Source: Phycisphaeraceae bacterium
GTDB lineage: Bacteria > Planctomycetota > Phycisphaerae > Phycisphaerales > Phycisphaeraceae
Reading direction: 5' to 3'
NCBI GenBank assembly: GCA_040222855.1
Contig: JAVKCD010000019.1
Coordinates: 666,912 to 730,911 of the forward strand
Length of the DNA: 64,000 nucleotides
The notes under the pieces: generated by a model
What the model was told of the DNA's origin: nothing
Databases searched by the model: none
Seen by the model: only the letters and a program-made list of their open reading frames with translations
Shown here: positions 9,497 through 18,570 of the stretch, piece by piece
Numbering within the stretch: position 1 is the first letter of the stretch
How the letters are laid out: each line of letters opens with the position of its first letter
Position numbers and translations under genes: made by a program

Positions 9497-10480
9497 TTAT
9501 CGACGCCGGACGAACGGGCTCATGCCGTGCAGGTCACGCATGCCACGATAGCTGTGGGAGAGCATTCCGCCAAAGCCCGGCCGGCCCTCGAGCGTCCGGA
9601 CGACCTCGTGATGGGTGTCCCAGAAAGCATCCGGACCCAGCGAATAGAAGGTGATCTGCGGTGTGTCCGTCAGTTCCACCGTTTCCAGTGACGCCAGGAT
9701 GAACTTGCCGATCTCCTCGGCGTAGTCCAGCTCGTTCTCAACCACGGACGTCACGCTGTTGGAGCCGGTCGCCCGCTGGCGGTAGGACATGATGCCGATG
9801 TAGTCGCAGAGGTCCTGGATGTGCTTGTGCAGGTTCTTGGTTTCGCCTCGATAGGTGATGATGCAGCTGTCGCCCTCCTCGGTCTTGCTGTCGTACCAGA
9901 AGGGGATGTCTGCGGCGAGGGTCAGGTTCTGCTGTGACGCCTCGATGCGCGCCTTGGCCTGATCGAAGTAGGCCAGCAGGTCCAGCATGATCTGATTTCG
10001 GACGGCCTGGCTTTCGCGCCAGGCGGGCTTGATGTACGGCTCGATGTCGTAATGGATTCCGGCCAGCTTCGAGCCCTCGGGCAGGGACGCGTTGAAATCC
10101 AGGATTAGGTCGAGGATCGCGAACGTCCTGGGCCAGTTGCGCTGCATCGCCATGTCCTTGGCACCATCAAGGGCCTCGACCGAGATCCCCAGTTCGGACG
10201 CCTCGATGATCAGCGTCCGAAACTCGGCGGGAAACTCTAGCTCCGGCTTCCCGCTGGATTCATTCAGGTGCACCTGCACCATCAGCAGGTTGTAATGGTG
10301 ATCCTGGGCAAACTGGAGCATCTCGGCCCGGTAGTCGTCATCGACGTACCACTCTGAGTGCCAGACCCAGAGCCCTTGAATCGGTCGCTCCACGGGCTCG
10401 GCCCGTGATGGTGAAGCTGGAAGAATCACCAGAGAGGCCAGAAGAACCGCGACAAGAACAGATACTGTGAACATCTTCAT
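9497..10480 (-). CDS. Exported TIM-barrel protein, GH18-like
   Basis: A signal peptide of about 27 residues ends at PSRA-EP, and the mature protein opens with IQGLWVWHSEWY. The rest reads like a TIM barrel: NLLMVQVHL, GISVEALDG, GIHYDIEPY, LTLAADIPFWY, IGIMSYRQ. GIHYDIEPY has the Asp-x-Glu arrangement expected at strand 4 of GH18-related hydrolases, and IGIMSYRQ fits a strand 6 motif. I do not recognise a named family. It is the first gene of the amino-sugar operon, 87 bases before the GH20-like gene. A role in attacking an extracellular or periplasmic GlcNAc polymer or glycan is likely from position, not proven by sequence. Confidence 0.6.
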   Translation of the reverse strand: MKMFTVSVLVAVLLASLVILPASPSRAEPVERPIQGLWVWHSEWYVDDDYRAEMLQFAQDHHYNLLMVQVHLNESSGKPELEFPAEFRTLIIEASELGISVEALDGAKDMAMQRNWPRTFAILDLILDFNASLPEGSKLAGIHYDIEPYIKPAWRESQAVRNQIMLDLLAYFDQAKARIEASQQNLTLAADIPFWYDSKTEEGDSCIITYRGETKNLHKHIQDLCDYIGIMSYRQRATGSNSVTSVVENELDYAEEIGKFILASLETVELTDTPQITFYSLGPDAFWDTHHEVVRTLEGRPGFGGMLSHSYRGMRDLHGMSPFVRRR

Positions 10481-10759
10481 GTAGGCAGGTTAGCGAGGCC
10501 GAGGTCCCGCGCCAAGAAAATACTCATCAAATGAGACAATAAATTTAAGCCCTGAAAATCAGGTATTAGCAGGGCTTTGTGGGATTTCGAGATGAGGCTT
10601 TGAGTCTGGGTCGGGTCATTATTTCATTGACTTGAGTAATGACTGGGGTACCTTAAGCAGGGAACCACATTCCTTCAATGTAACACGCCACGCCACGGAT
10701 CGGTGTAGAACCTCATCGATTCTACAAGACCGACCAGGCCGCAACCCTGCCAATACAGA
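10481..10759. promoter_or_regulatory. Divergent control region of the amino-sugar locus
   Basis: This 279-base gap lies between the first gene of the nag operon (minus) and a ROK regulator (plus), so it should carry both promoters and operators. Visible elements are an inverted repeat CTCAT-CAA-ATGAG (10523-10535) and an 8-bp perfect stem AAGCCCTG / CAGGGCTT (10547-10554 and 10570-10577, 15-base loop). A plausible plus-strand promoter is TTGACT (10627-10632), a 16-base gap, then TACCTT (10649-10654). The first repeat is close to the minus-strand start and is the best operator candidate for the adjacent ROK protein. Confidence 0.45.
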
Positions 10760-11923
10760 ATGGCCCGAGGTAAAACCACCTTGAAGAGCAGCATGCAGGG
10801 ACACCAAAAGATCAACCAGGCCTCGGCCGCCGCGATGAACCGCGCCCTGGTTCTCGGGTTGGTCCGTGAGACTGGCCCGCTCTCGCGACGCCAACTCACG
10901 GAAAAAACCGGTCTTCGCAGTTCGAGTGTCACCTACATCACCCGCGATCTCATCGAAGGCCAGATTATTCGTGAGCGCGGCAAACTCGACAGCCCAGGCG
11001 TCGGCAAAAAGCAGGTCCTGCTCGAAGTCAATCCCGATTTCGGCTGGGTCATAGGCGTGGGCATCGACGCCGACTGGATGTCTTTGGTCATGCTCAACGC
11101 CCAAGGCGTCGTCATCGACCGCGACCACGTCGCCATGCTCGAACCCTTTGAACTTCTCCCCGAACGCCTCAAGCAACGCATCGATAGCTGGCTCGAGCGA
11201 CGCGGCGAGCCGGCGGGCAATCTTCTTGGTATCGGCATCGGCATGCCGGGCGTCATCGATCCTCATCAGGGCATGGTGCTCCGCTCGGTGCCCTTCGGTC
11301 TTAGCAGTTGGCCGTTGGCAGAACATTTTCGCCAACGCTTCGCCGCTCCGATCACCCTTGATAACGACTCGAACTTCGCGGCCCTCGCAGAGGCCAGGCA
11401 AGGGCACGGCAAGGACGCTGGCGACTTCCTCTACTTCCTTATCAATGCTAAAGAGGACGGTGACCGCTACACGCTCCACGGCCTGGGCTCTTCCCTTTTC
11501 CTGAACGGTCAGCTGTATCGCGGGGCACACTTCGGTGCTGGCGAAATCGACAAGCTCATCCAACACGGCGACATCGAAACCCTCTCCGCCAAACAGGTCC
11601 TCGCGCTCGGCTCGCCCGACGGGCAACTCGACGAAGGCCTTAAGCGCTCCCTGCACCACCTCGGCCTCATCCTCATCACCACCACCGATCTTCTCGACCT
11701 GCCTGCGGTGCTGTTGGGCGGCAACGTCAACATCACCAACCCCCTCGCGATCGACTACCTCCAGTCCCTTATCAACCGTGAGATCGTCCCTGTCCCCGAT
11801 CGACACGTTACTGTCTATCCCTCGCTGCTCGTCGAACATGGCGTCTCAACCGGTGCCGCCCTCGCCGCCATTGAGGCCGCCTTCCGAACGACCAGCCAGG
11901 TGACGGCAACGGTCGCTGACTAG
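10760..11923 (+). CDS. ROK-family transcriptional regulator (NagC/XylR type), divergent
   Basis: A 387-aa protein with an N-terminal winged helix (about 25-85, with GPLSRRQLTEKTGLRSSSVT) and a C-terminal ROK domain. It is probably a repressor answering to an amino-sugar intermediate and controlling the divergent operon. The ROK half keeps GIGIGMPG, the DNDSNFAAL acid and GGNVNI. It has lost the ATP-binding DxGGT loop (reads GVGIDAD). The usual ExGH effector motif reads GEIDK, and the CxCGxxGCxE zinc cluster is absent, so kinase activity is unlikely. The ATG at 10760 lacks a clear ribosome site; an in-frame ATG at 10793 is an alternative. The GH20 gene follows after 16 bases. Confidence 0.85.
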   Translation: MARGKTTLKSSMQGHQKINQASAAAMNRALVLGLVRETGPLSRRQLTEKTGLRSSSVTYITRDLIEGQIIRERGKLDSPGVGKKQVLLEVNPDFGWVIGVGIDADWMSLVMLNAQGVVIDRDHVAMLEPFELLPERLKQRIDSWLERRGEPAGNLLGIGIGMPGVIDPHQGMVLRSVPFGLSSWPLAEHFRQRFAAPITLDNDSNFAALAEARQGHGKDAGDFLYFLINAKEDGDRYTLHGLGSSLFLNGQLYRGAHFGAGEIDKLIQHGDIETLSAKQVLALGSPDGQLDEGLKRSLHHLGLILITTTDLLDLPAVLLGGNVNITNPLAIDYLQSLINREIVPVPDRHVTVYPSLLVEHGVSTGAALAAIEAAFRTTSQVTATVAD

Positions 11924-11939
11924 AAGATGAATCGCCTTG

Positions 11940-13472
11940 ATGATGACCCCTTACATGCCGATTGTTCCGCAGGTCGCCTCCTTCCGGCCAGAAGGTGCCT
12001 CATGCGCCCTGGCGCGTGGGCTGGAGATCGCGGACACGCACGAGACAGCGTGCCCTCCTGCGTTGCGTGAGCAGATCGAAGCATGGCTCGACACGCTCGC
12101 GCCTGCACCGCCGCCGGAGAAGCCGATTGCGATTAGCTTCCAACTCGCCGAATCCGTCAACACGAATGGTCAAGTCCACGCCCAGGAAGCCTATCGCATC
12201 ACCATCCAGCAGGACGCTATCAAAGCCCAGGCCGGCACAGAAACCGGCCTTTTCTACGCCCTCCAGAGCCTCAAGCAAGCCGTTGTGGCTGCCCGGCATG
12301 ACACCCATGCCGCGCTCCCCGCGGGTGTGATCGAAGACCATCCACGCTTCGCCTGGCGCGGGGCGATGCTCGACTCCGCCAGACACATGCAGTCCGTCAG
12401 CTGGATCAAAAGGTTCCTCGACCGCATGGCCTCCCTCAAACTCAACCGGTTCCACTGGCACCTCACCGACGATGAGGGCTGGCGCGCCGAGATCCGAAAG
12501 CACCCCCAACTCACCAGCACCGGTGCGTGGCGCGGACAAGGCGATACGCGCTATGGCGGCTACTACACACAAGCAGACATGCGCGAGATCGTTGCGTACG
12601 CCAAAGCACGGCAGATCGAGGTCATCCCTGAAATCGAGATGCCCGGACACTGCAACGCAGCCCTCGCCGCCAATCCCGAACTTGCCTGCACGGACCAGGC
12701 CATCACCATCATCACCCCGGGTGATGGCCAGCCCATGAGCCGCCGCGCCGCCCGCCGAGCCTTCTGTGCCGCCAACGAGGCCGTCTACCAAATCATCGCC
12801 GATGTCCTCAAAGAGTTGGCGGACGTCTTCGATCCCCAATACCTGCACATAGGCGGTGACGAAACCCCCCGGGATGCCTGGCAGAAATGCCCGCGCTGCC
12901 AGGACCTGATGCGCCTCAATGGCTACACGACCACCGACGAACTCCGCACCCATTTCCTCACCAGAGTGCACGAGACCGCTCAACGAGACACCGGCATTCC
13001 GACCATCGCCTGGACCGAAAAAGTGAGGGACGACCTACCGAGAACCCAGCTCACCCACGCGTGGTTCCCCGGCGAAGCCGCCGCCGCCGCGCGGCTGGGC
13101 CGAACCACCATCAACTCAAACCACGAGTGGACCTACCTCGACTACCCCAGCACCGCCACCGAAGCGCGCAACCGACCTGACTGGATGATCATCCTCCCCC
13201 TGGAAAAGATCTACCACTTCGACCCGCTCCCTGAAGGCCTCGAAGAAGACCAGCACCACCTCATCCTCGGCAGCGAAGCCCCCATCTGGACCGAATACAC
13301 CCCGGATGAAGCCTCGCTCGAGCGCCAGATCATGCCACGTCTCGCGGCCTTCGCCGAAGCCCTCTGGTCACCCAGGCAAGGCCGATCTTACGACGGCTTT
13401 CTCAAGCGCTGGCACGCCGCCGACCAACCCCTCCCAAGCAACCCGACGCCCCGACCCGCCCTTCACGCCTAG
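11940..13472 (+). CDS. GH20 beta-N-acetylhexosaminidase
   Basis: This 510-aa enzyme removes terminal GlcNAc/GalNAc from oligosaccharides. It has the N-terminal GH20b domain (to about residue 135, ending TGLFYALQSLKQ). The catalytic barrel carries RFHWHLTDDEGWR, PEIEMPGH and HIGGDE, with D307-E308 as the substrate-assisted catalytic pair. There is no signal peptide, so it should act on imported chito-oligomers. Three possible starts lie in tandem (TTG 11937, ATG 11940, ATG 11943); the first ATG is used here. It sits 16 bases after the ROK gene and is probably co-transcribed with it, making it part of the regulon it serves. Confidence 0.93.
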   Translation: MMTPYMPIVPQVASFRPEGASCALARGLEIADTHETACPPALREQIEAWLDTLAPAPPPEKPIAISFQLAESVNTNGQVHAQEAYRITIQQDAIKAQAGTETGLFYALQSLKQAVVAARHDTHAALPAGVIEDHPRFAWRGAMLDSARHMQSVSWIKRFLDRMASLKLNRFHWHLTDDEGWRAEIRKHPQLTSTGAWRGQGDTRYGGYYTQADMREIVAYAKARQIEVIPEIEMPGHCNAALAANPELACTDQAITIITPGDGQPMSRRAARRAFCAANEAVYQIIADVLKELADVFDPQYLHIGGDETPRDAWQKCPRCQDLMRLNGYTTTDELRTHFLTRVHETAQRDTGIPTIAWTEKVRDDLPRTQLTHAWFPGEAAAAARLGRTTINSNHEWTYLDYPSTATEARNRPDWMIILPLEKIYHFDPLPEGLEEDQHHLILGSEAPIWTEYTPDEASLERQIMPRLAAFAEALWSPRQGRSYDGFLKRWHAADQPLPSNPTPRPALHA

Positions 13473-13525
13473 CGCCCCCGCCACCCCCACCGGGCTTTAC
13501 TCCGCCATAAAAACATATAAAGCAA

Positions 13526-13629
13526 TATCTTAAAGAGATACATGCCCAGAATCCAGGCAAGCCATGGGCCCGATTATTTAATTATCTTTTAGAGTGAACT
13601 ATTGACGGCGGCCCATCTGGCGGTAATCT
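13526..13629 (+). promoter_or_regulatory. Promoter region for pseudopilin-ROK-GH94 genes
   Basis: A sigma70-like promoter is visible: TTGACG (13602-13607), a 16-base spacer and TAATCT (13624-13629), about 70 bases before the pseudopilin start. Upstream, an AT-rich stretch contains the inverted repeat TATCT-TAAAG-AGATA (13526-13540), a possible operator. It lies between the end of the GH20 gene and the next plus-strand gene. Confidence 0.45.
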
Positions 13630-13701
13630 AAACCACGGGGACAGATGATTCATCCAGCCCAATCCACCGCGCCGCACCGACGCACGCCGAAGGAATCAGA
13701 C

Positions 13702-14475
13702 ATGCAACGAAACCGTGGCTTCACGCTCATCGAACTGCTGGTCGTCATCTCGATCATCGCCCTGCTCATCGGCATTCTCCTCCCCGCCCTGGGCGCCGCC
13801 CGCGAAACGGCCAGGCAGATGGCCTGTCTCAGCAACCTTCGTCAGGTAGGGGTGGTCATGCGTGTCTACGCCATGGAGTTTGAAGATACCGTGATTGCGC
13901 CTAGTGCCTTCCAGATTCGCTGGAGCACGTTCTTGCAAGACAACGGCTATATCGCGAGTGACGAATCATCGATGCTGTTTTGCCCTGCGGATCAATCTGA
14001 ATTACATCCCGACGCTGCGGCTGATGGCACGACAAGAGCTGATTTTGGTGGCAGCTACGCCTACAACGGCGACCTGTTTTTCAACGGGCACCGTGAAGAG
14101 AATCACGTCGACCTAAGCGACCGCCCTCCTCATACCGAACTTCTCTTGAGGGCACCTTTTGGCAGGACCTGGGATCAGATTCGCAGCCCTTCAGAGTACG
14201 CCCATCTCTGGGACTCTGCCGTGCCACTGATTCACAGATTCACCACGGGCTGGATCTATCAGCGCATCAACTACTACACCCCTATGAACGCAACCGCTTA
14301 CCAGCCCGCCAGAGACAACCTAAAGCCAGACCCTGAACGGCATCGAGGCTCAGGAGATCTTCTCTTTGCCGACGGTCATGCAGCTTCCTATCAGCCCGAC
14401 GATATCACCGACAAGATCGTCCGCTGGGACAATGTCAACAGCGACTTCGAGAATCGCATCTTCGGCCCCCAGTAA
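13702..14475 (+). CDS. Pseudopilin-like protein with type IV prepilin N-terminus
   Basis: The start is ATG 13702, preceded by AAGGA (13690-13694). The N-terminus is a textbook class III leader: short basic head, Gly-Phe cleavage (RGFTLIEL), then a hydrophobic helix to about residue 27. The body ([29 protein letters not shown]) and the ending [17 protein letters not shown] match the very large planctomycete family annotated as type II secretion / DUF1559-like proteins, many of which are surface or periplasmic. The 257-aa protein probably assembles into, or is anchored like, a pseudopilus and may help handle the polymer the locus degrades. Function is inferred from family and position. Confidence 0.8.
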   Translation: MQRNRGFTLIELLVVISIIALLIGILLPALGAARETARQMACLSNLRQVGVVMRVYAMEFEDTVIAPSAFQIRWSTFLQDNGYIASDESSMLFCPADQSELHPDAAADGTTRADFGGSYAYNGDLFFNGHREENHVDLSDRPPHTELLLRAPFGRTWDQIRSPSEYAHLWDSAVPLIHRFTTGWIYQRINYYTPMNATAYQPARDNLKPDPERHRGSGDLLFADGHAASYQPDDITDKIVRWDNVNSDFENRIFGPQ

Positions 14476-14495
14476 TCTGCTAACCACCGCTCACC

Positions 14496-15638
14496 ATGAA
14501 CACACCCCAGGGCAAAGCCAATCACTCGAGCACGGCGATCCATAACCGCCGGCTCACCATCCAGCTCCTCCGGGAGTATGGGCAGCTCTCACGCCGGCAG
14601 CTCGGCGAGCTCACCGGCCTCCGCAGCTCCACGCTCACCTACATCATGCGCGACCTCCTCGAACACGAGGTCGTCCGGACCGTCGGCAAACGAGCTTCCA
14701 AATCCGTTGGCAAGAAACAGGTCCTCCTCGAGATCAATCCCCACGTCGGCTGGTCGATCGGCGTCGGCATCGAAACCGAAGCACTCCTCGCCGTCGTCAT
14801 GGACGCCGCTGGCAACGTCATTGAAAAAGACCGCGTTGCTTGCGACGCCCGCGCCGAACACCTCGAAGACCGCCTCGCTGACCTGGTACACGCCTTTTGC
14901 AACGAAGAGCGATCCATGGACCGCCTCCTCGGCGTCGGCCTCGGCGTTCCGGGCGTCGTCAGCCCCGACGAAGGTATGGTCCTCCAGTCAACGATGCTCA
15001 AACGCAAGGTCTTTCCCCTTGGCAGCCTCCTCGCCAGCAAACTCAACGTCCCTGTGCACGTTGATAACGACGTCAACTGCGCCGCCATCGCCGAAGCTCG
15101 CGACGGCTGCGCCACCGACCTCAACAGCTTCGTCTTCTTCATCATCAACGCCATCGAGACCGGCAACCGCTTTGCCCTCACAGGCGTCGGGTCCGCCCTC
15201 TACCTCGCCGGCAAGATGTATCGCGGACAACACTTCGCCTCCGGCGAGATCGACGCTCTTCTCGATAACGACCCACTCGAAAGCGTCACCGCCAGCCAGC
15301 TTCTGCAACTCGCCGAGCCCTCGGCGCCACTCACGCCCGAGCTCGAAACCATCGCTGCGCGACTCGCACGCACCATGGCCATCGTCGTCGACCTTCTCGA
15401 CCCGCAGGCCCTGATCATCGGTGGCAACGTCGATCTCGCCAACGAGGCCGTCATCGCACGCATTGCCGAATCCATCAATACCGGCATCATTCCCATCCAG
15501 GGCCGTAACATTGTTGTCCGTGGCTCTCGATACACAACCTTTGGCGTGCCCGTCGGAGCCTCCTGTCGCGTGCTCGATGCCGTCATGCTCGGCTTGGGAC
15601 ACCAGATGCCCAGCGACCGCCTGTTCATGCCGCGCTGA
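14496..15638 (+). CDS. Second ROK-family transcriptional regulator
   Basis: A 380-aa paralogue of the regulator at 10760, with the same layout: winged helix (REYGQLSRRQLGELTGLRSSTLTYIMRD, 28-55) and a ROK domain. It retains VGLGVPGV, VDNDVNCAAIAEA and GGNVDLAN. It also lacks the DxGGT phosphate loop and the zinc cluster, and has GEIDA where ExGH is expected, so both copies share the same losses. It begins 20 bases after the pseudopilin gene and 23 bases before the GH94 phosphorylase, so it probably controls that phosphorylase and itself. Which effector each paralogue senses cannot be told from the sequence. Confidence 0.85.
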   Translation: MNTPQGKANHSSTAIHNRRLTIQLLREYGQLSRRQLGELTGLRSSTLTYIMRDLLEHEVVRTVGKRASKSVGKKQVLLEINPHVGWSIGVGIETEALLAVVMDAAGNVIEKDRVACDARAEHLEDRLADLVHAFCNEERSMDRLLGVGLGVPGVVSPDEGMVLQSTMLKRKVFPLGSLLASKLNVPVHVDNDVNCAAIAEARDGCATDLNSFVFFIINAIETGNRFALTGVGSALYLAGKMYRGQHFASGEIDALLDNDPLESVTASQLLQLAEPSAPLTPELETIAARLARTMAIVVDLLDPQALIIGGNVDLANEAVIARIAESINTGIIPIQGRNIVVRGSRYTTFGVPVGASCRVLDAVMLGLGHQMPSDRLFMPR

Positions 15639-15661
15639 GGCGCAATCGTTGAGAATCTCCG

Positions 15662-18391
15662 ATGAAACCAACGATGCCCCCAGCCACAGGAACAACCACC
15701 CCCACCGCGATTCCTTCGCCACCAGGTGATGCACACGACCAGCGCGACGCGCTGATTCATGAAGCCAAACACTTCATCACGATGGCCAATCGCCTCGAAC
15801 TCGATCCGGACTACGCCCGGACCCAACGCTTTCACGGCGGGACGTACCGGATCGACGACACCCACGTCCTCGAACTGCCCCGCGATCAAGGCGACAGCCG
15901 TTATGCGCTGGGCCGCGAAGGCTTCAACCTCTGGCTCTATGCCTCAGGCGAACTCCACGCCAACAAGGGACTGTTCTCCTACTTTCTCAAGCCCGCCGAG
16001 GGCGGCGAGCCCTTCGCGGCATGCTTTCTTGGTTTATTGAGTAAAGATGGTGTACCCCAACAAACCATCCGGCTGATACCCCTCGATCAGGACGCCTCTC
16101 CGCCGACACGCCAGTTTGCCGTCCTGGCCCCCGAAGGCGCCTGGTACGTCACCCGCGTCTCAGGCGTCTGCGCCGTCGTCCGCGTTTCTCTCTCCGCGGA
16201 TGAGGAAATCCGCTGGAGCACCGCCGTCTGGAATGAATCCGGCCGGGATCACACCGCCGTCCTGTCCACTTATCTCAACCCCTTTCTCCGACACGGGCTC
16301 CACCCCAGTTCGGAGGATGTCTGGTTTCGCCGAGGCGAGATCATCCCCGCTGACGATGGCAGCAAGCATGTGCTGATCCGCGTCAACGAGGACATCGACC
16401 GCAAAAACTCCGTCGCCAACTACGGCCTCATCGCAAGAGTCAACCGGTCGCAAAACGGTGCTGACATCCTCAGCGAAGCCATCACCACCTCAAGAAGCAA
16501 CTACGTCGGCGGGTCTCGGCAATCTGCCCGTTCCCCGCAGGCCGTTCGACAAGCGGCTCTCACGAACACGGCAGCAATCACCGAGTTCACCGACACCGCC
16601 GTCTCCGCCGATCTCCTGCGCCTGCACCTGCCAGTGGCCGGGGTATTCCGACAGGAAACAACCCTTAACGTCACCCAGGAAACCCATCAGCCCAACCGAT
16701 GGCTCAAGCAGCGCATCCAGCCAACGCAGGCCGACCAGCAACTCGCGATAGGCCGATCCGAAGAAACTACACGCCACGACACCCTCTCGCTAAGCACCAC
16801 CGGTTTTGAAGGTGCCGTGAGTGACGCCGTGTTTCGCGCCTTCTTCGAGCACCTCAAGCGACAGGTCGATGTCTGCGCTGAGATCCGTGGCTACATGCAG
16901 GTCAGCAACAGTTCGCTTATTGGCGTCCGCGATGTCTGCCAGGCCATCGAAGCGCAACTCCTCTGGCGACCTGAAGCCGCCAGGTCCAAACTTCTGGAAG
17001 TCCTCGCCTACACCGGCCCCGATGGCCGCTGCCTCAGGCAGTACGCCCTCCCGGATAAAAACGGTCGACCCGGTCGAGTCGATGCCAGACCCTTCATCGA
17101 CCAAGGCGTCTGGGTCATCTCCACCCTGGCCGCCTATCTCCGTACCACCGGCGATCATCAGGTTCTCAGCGAACTCGTCGGCTACCACCAGCTGATCGAA
17201 AGCGACCCGCCCTACGCCCTCAAAACCGACACCGTCGATACCGTCCTCGACCACCTGATCCGTATCGCCGAATACCTCCTCGACCATCGCGACCCCAACA
17301 CCGGCTGCCTCCGCGCTATGTACGGCGACTGGAACGACGCCATCGACGGACTCGGCCTCACCGACGAGCCCGGCCAAGCCTATGGCAACGGCGTCAGCGT
17401 CATGGCCACGCTTCAGCTCTACCAGAACTGTCTTGAAATGGACGAGCTCCTGGCGATCAGCGATCACCCACAACGCGATCAACACCGATCACGCTACCGC
17501 CAAGCCGCCGAGCAACTCGCGACAGCACTCAAGCAAAACGCGATCGCCAAAGCCGACAATCACACCCGCCGCATTCTTCACGGCTGGGGACACAACCAGG
17601 GATACGAAATAGGCGGCTATCGCGATCTCGACGGCAAAGCCCGCGATGGACTTGCCGCCAATGCCATGTGGGTCCTCTCCGGCATGGCCCAGCACGACCC
17701 CCAGTTCAACAACGACATCCTTGAAGCCTTCCGACGCCTCGATGGACCCTTCGGCCTCAAGACCTTTGCGCCCGGTTTCGGTAGAGAGACCCGTGCTGCT
17801 GGACGTATCGGAAACCTCCCGCTGGGCACCGCTGAGAACGGAGCCTGCTACGTTCACGCCACCGCCTTTGGCATCATGGCCCTCTTCCGACTTGGCCAAC
17901 CGCGCGAAGCCTGGAACCAGCTCCTCAAGATTCTGCCCTTCGCGATGCCCGACAGGCATATCTCCCACTCACCCTTTGTCATGCCCAACTCCTACAGCCT
18001 CATCGAGGAAGCTGGCGTCTTCGGCGAAAGCATGAACGACTGGCAGACCGGCAGCTCTAATGTCGTCCTCAAAACACTCATCCGGGACGCCGTTGGCATC
18101 GAGCCGACCAATCAAGGGCTTTGGGTAGGACCAGCAGCCTGGGCACCCTGCGAAGAGCTCCACCTCCGCCTCACCCTCCGGAATCGTCCTATGGAAATCA
18201 CCTGGCGTCGAGGAGCGGGCCAATCTCGAACCTTAATCATCAATGGCAAGGTCAAAAGTGGCCAGCAGCACCCCTTGTCTGGCGTCCAACGTGTGTGGCT
18301 GAGTTACGAAGATCTCGACCCAAAAACCAATAAAATCGCCATCCTCGACGACCCTGCCGAGACCGAAACAGCCCTTGAGTGTCACCCCTGA
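15662..18391 (+). CDS. GH94 glycoside phosphorylase, probably N,N'-diacetylchitobiose phosphorylase
   Basis: GH94 enzymes cleave beta-linked disaccharides with phosphate, giving a sugar-1-phosphate plus free sugar without spending ATP. The 909-aa protein starts with a beta-sandwich region (HGGTYRIDDTHVL, GLFSYFLKPAEGG). From about residue 400 it has the helical barrel with RQYALPD, GDWNDAIDGLG (555-565, containing the general-acid Asp559) and HGWGHNQGYEIGGYRD. The end (PFVMPNSYSLIEEAGVFGE) carries family phosphate-site residues. Cellobiose and chitobiose phosphorylases share these motifs; the surrounding nag genes favour chitobiose, yielding GlcNAc-1-P and GlcNAc. No signal peptide is present, so it acts after import. 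Confidence 0.85.
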   Translation: MKPTMPPATGTTTPTAIPSPPGDAHDQRDALIHEAKHFITMANRLELDPDYARTQRFHGGTYRIDDTHVLELPRDQGDSRYALGREGFNLWLYASGELHANKGLFSYFLKPAEGGEPFAACFLGLLSKDGVPQQTIRLIPLDQDASPPTRQFAVLAPEGAWYVTRVSGVCAVVRVSLSADEEIRWSTAVWNESGRDHTAVLSTYLNPFLRHGLHPSSEDVWFRRGEIIPADDGSKHVLIRVNEDIDRKNSVANYGLIARVNRSQNGADILSEAITTSRSNYVGGSRQSARSPQAVRQAALTNTAAITEFTDTAVSADLLRLHLPVAGVFRQETTLNVTQETHQPNRWLKQRIQPTQADQQLAIGRSEETTRHDTLSLSTTGFEGAVSDAVFRAFFEHLKRQVDVCAEIRGYMQVSNSSLIGVRDVCQAIEAQLLWRPEAARSKLLEVLAYTGPDGRCLRQYALPDKNGRPGRVDARPFIDQGVWVISTLAAYLRTTGDHQVLSELVGYHQLIESDPPYALKTDTVDTVLDHLIRIAEYLLDHRDPNTGCLRAMYGDWNDAIDGLGLTDEPGQAYGNGVSVMATLQLYQNCLEMDELLAISDHPQRDQHRSRYRQAAEQLATALKQNAIAKADNHTRRILHGWGHNQGYEIGGYRDLDGKARDGLAANAMWVLSGMAQHDPQFNNDILEAFRRLDGPFGLKTFAPGFGRETRAAGRIGNLPLGTAENGACYVHATAFGIMALFRLGQPREAWNQLLKILPFAMPDRHISHSPFVMPNSYSLIEEAGVFGESMNDWQTGSSNVVLKTLIRDAVGIEPTNQGLWVGPAAWAPCEELHLRLTLRNRPMEITWRRGAGQSRTLIINGKVKSGQQHPLSGVQRVWLSYEDLDPKTNKIAILDDPAETETALECHP

Positions 18392-18570
18392 AAATTTATT
18401 AGCTCATTGACGGAGAAAATAGTTGCGAAGACGCCGCTTCTGCGGCAAAATGTCAGGGTCAGACAAGCTGTCGCTGGCCCGCGCGAGCTCACATGACAGA
18501 CTCCTGACTCATGTTCAGTAACCCTTGAAATGATTCACGACCCACTAACACCGCTGAGGAGGCGAGACCG

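Noticed and set aside
10619-11839. A 406-codon open frame antisense to the first ROK regulator
   Set aside because: It mirrors the codon periodicity of the real gene in GC-rich DNA, has no ribosome site and no recognisable domain.
12000-12983. A 327-codon open frame antisense to the GH20 gene
   Set aside because: Same explanation: antisense frame of a strongly supported GH20 enzyme; composition is Gly/Val/Asp-rich without motifs.
10760-15638. ROK proteins as GlcNAc kinases filling the missing step
   Set aside because: Both lack the DxGGT phosphate-binding motif and carry a winged-helix domain, so a regulatory role fits better.
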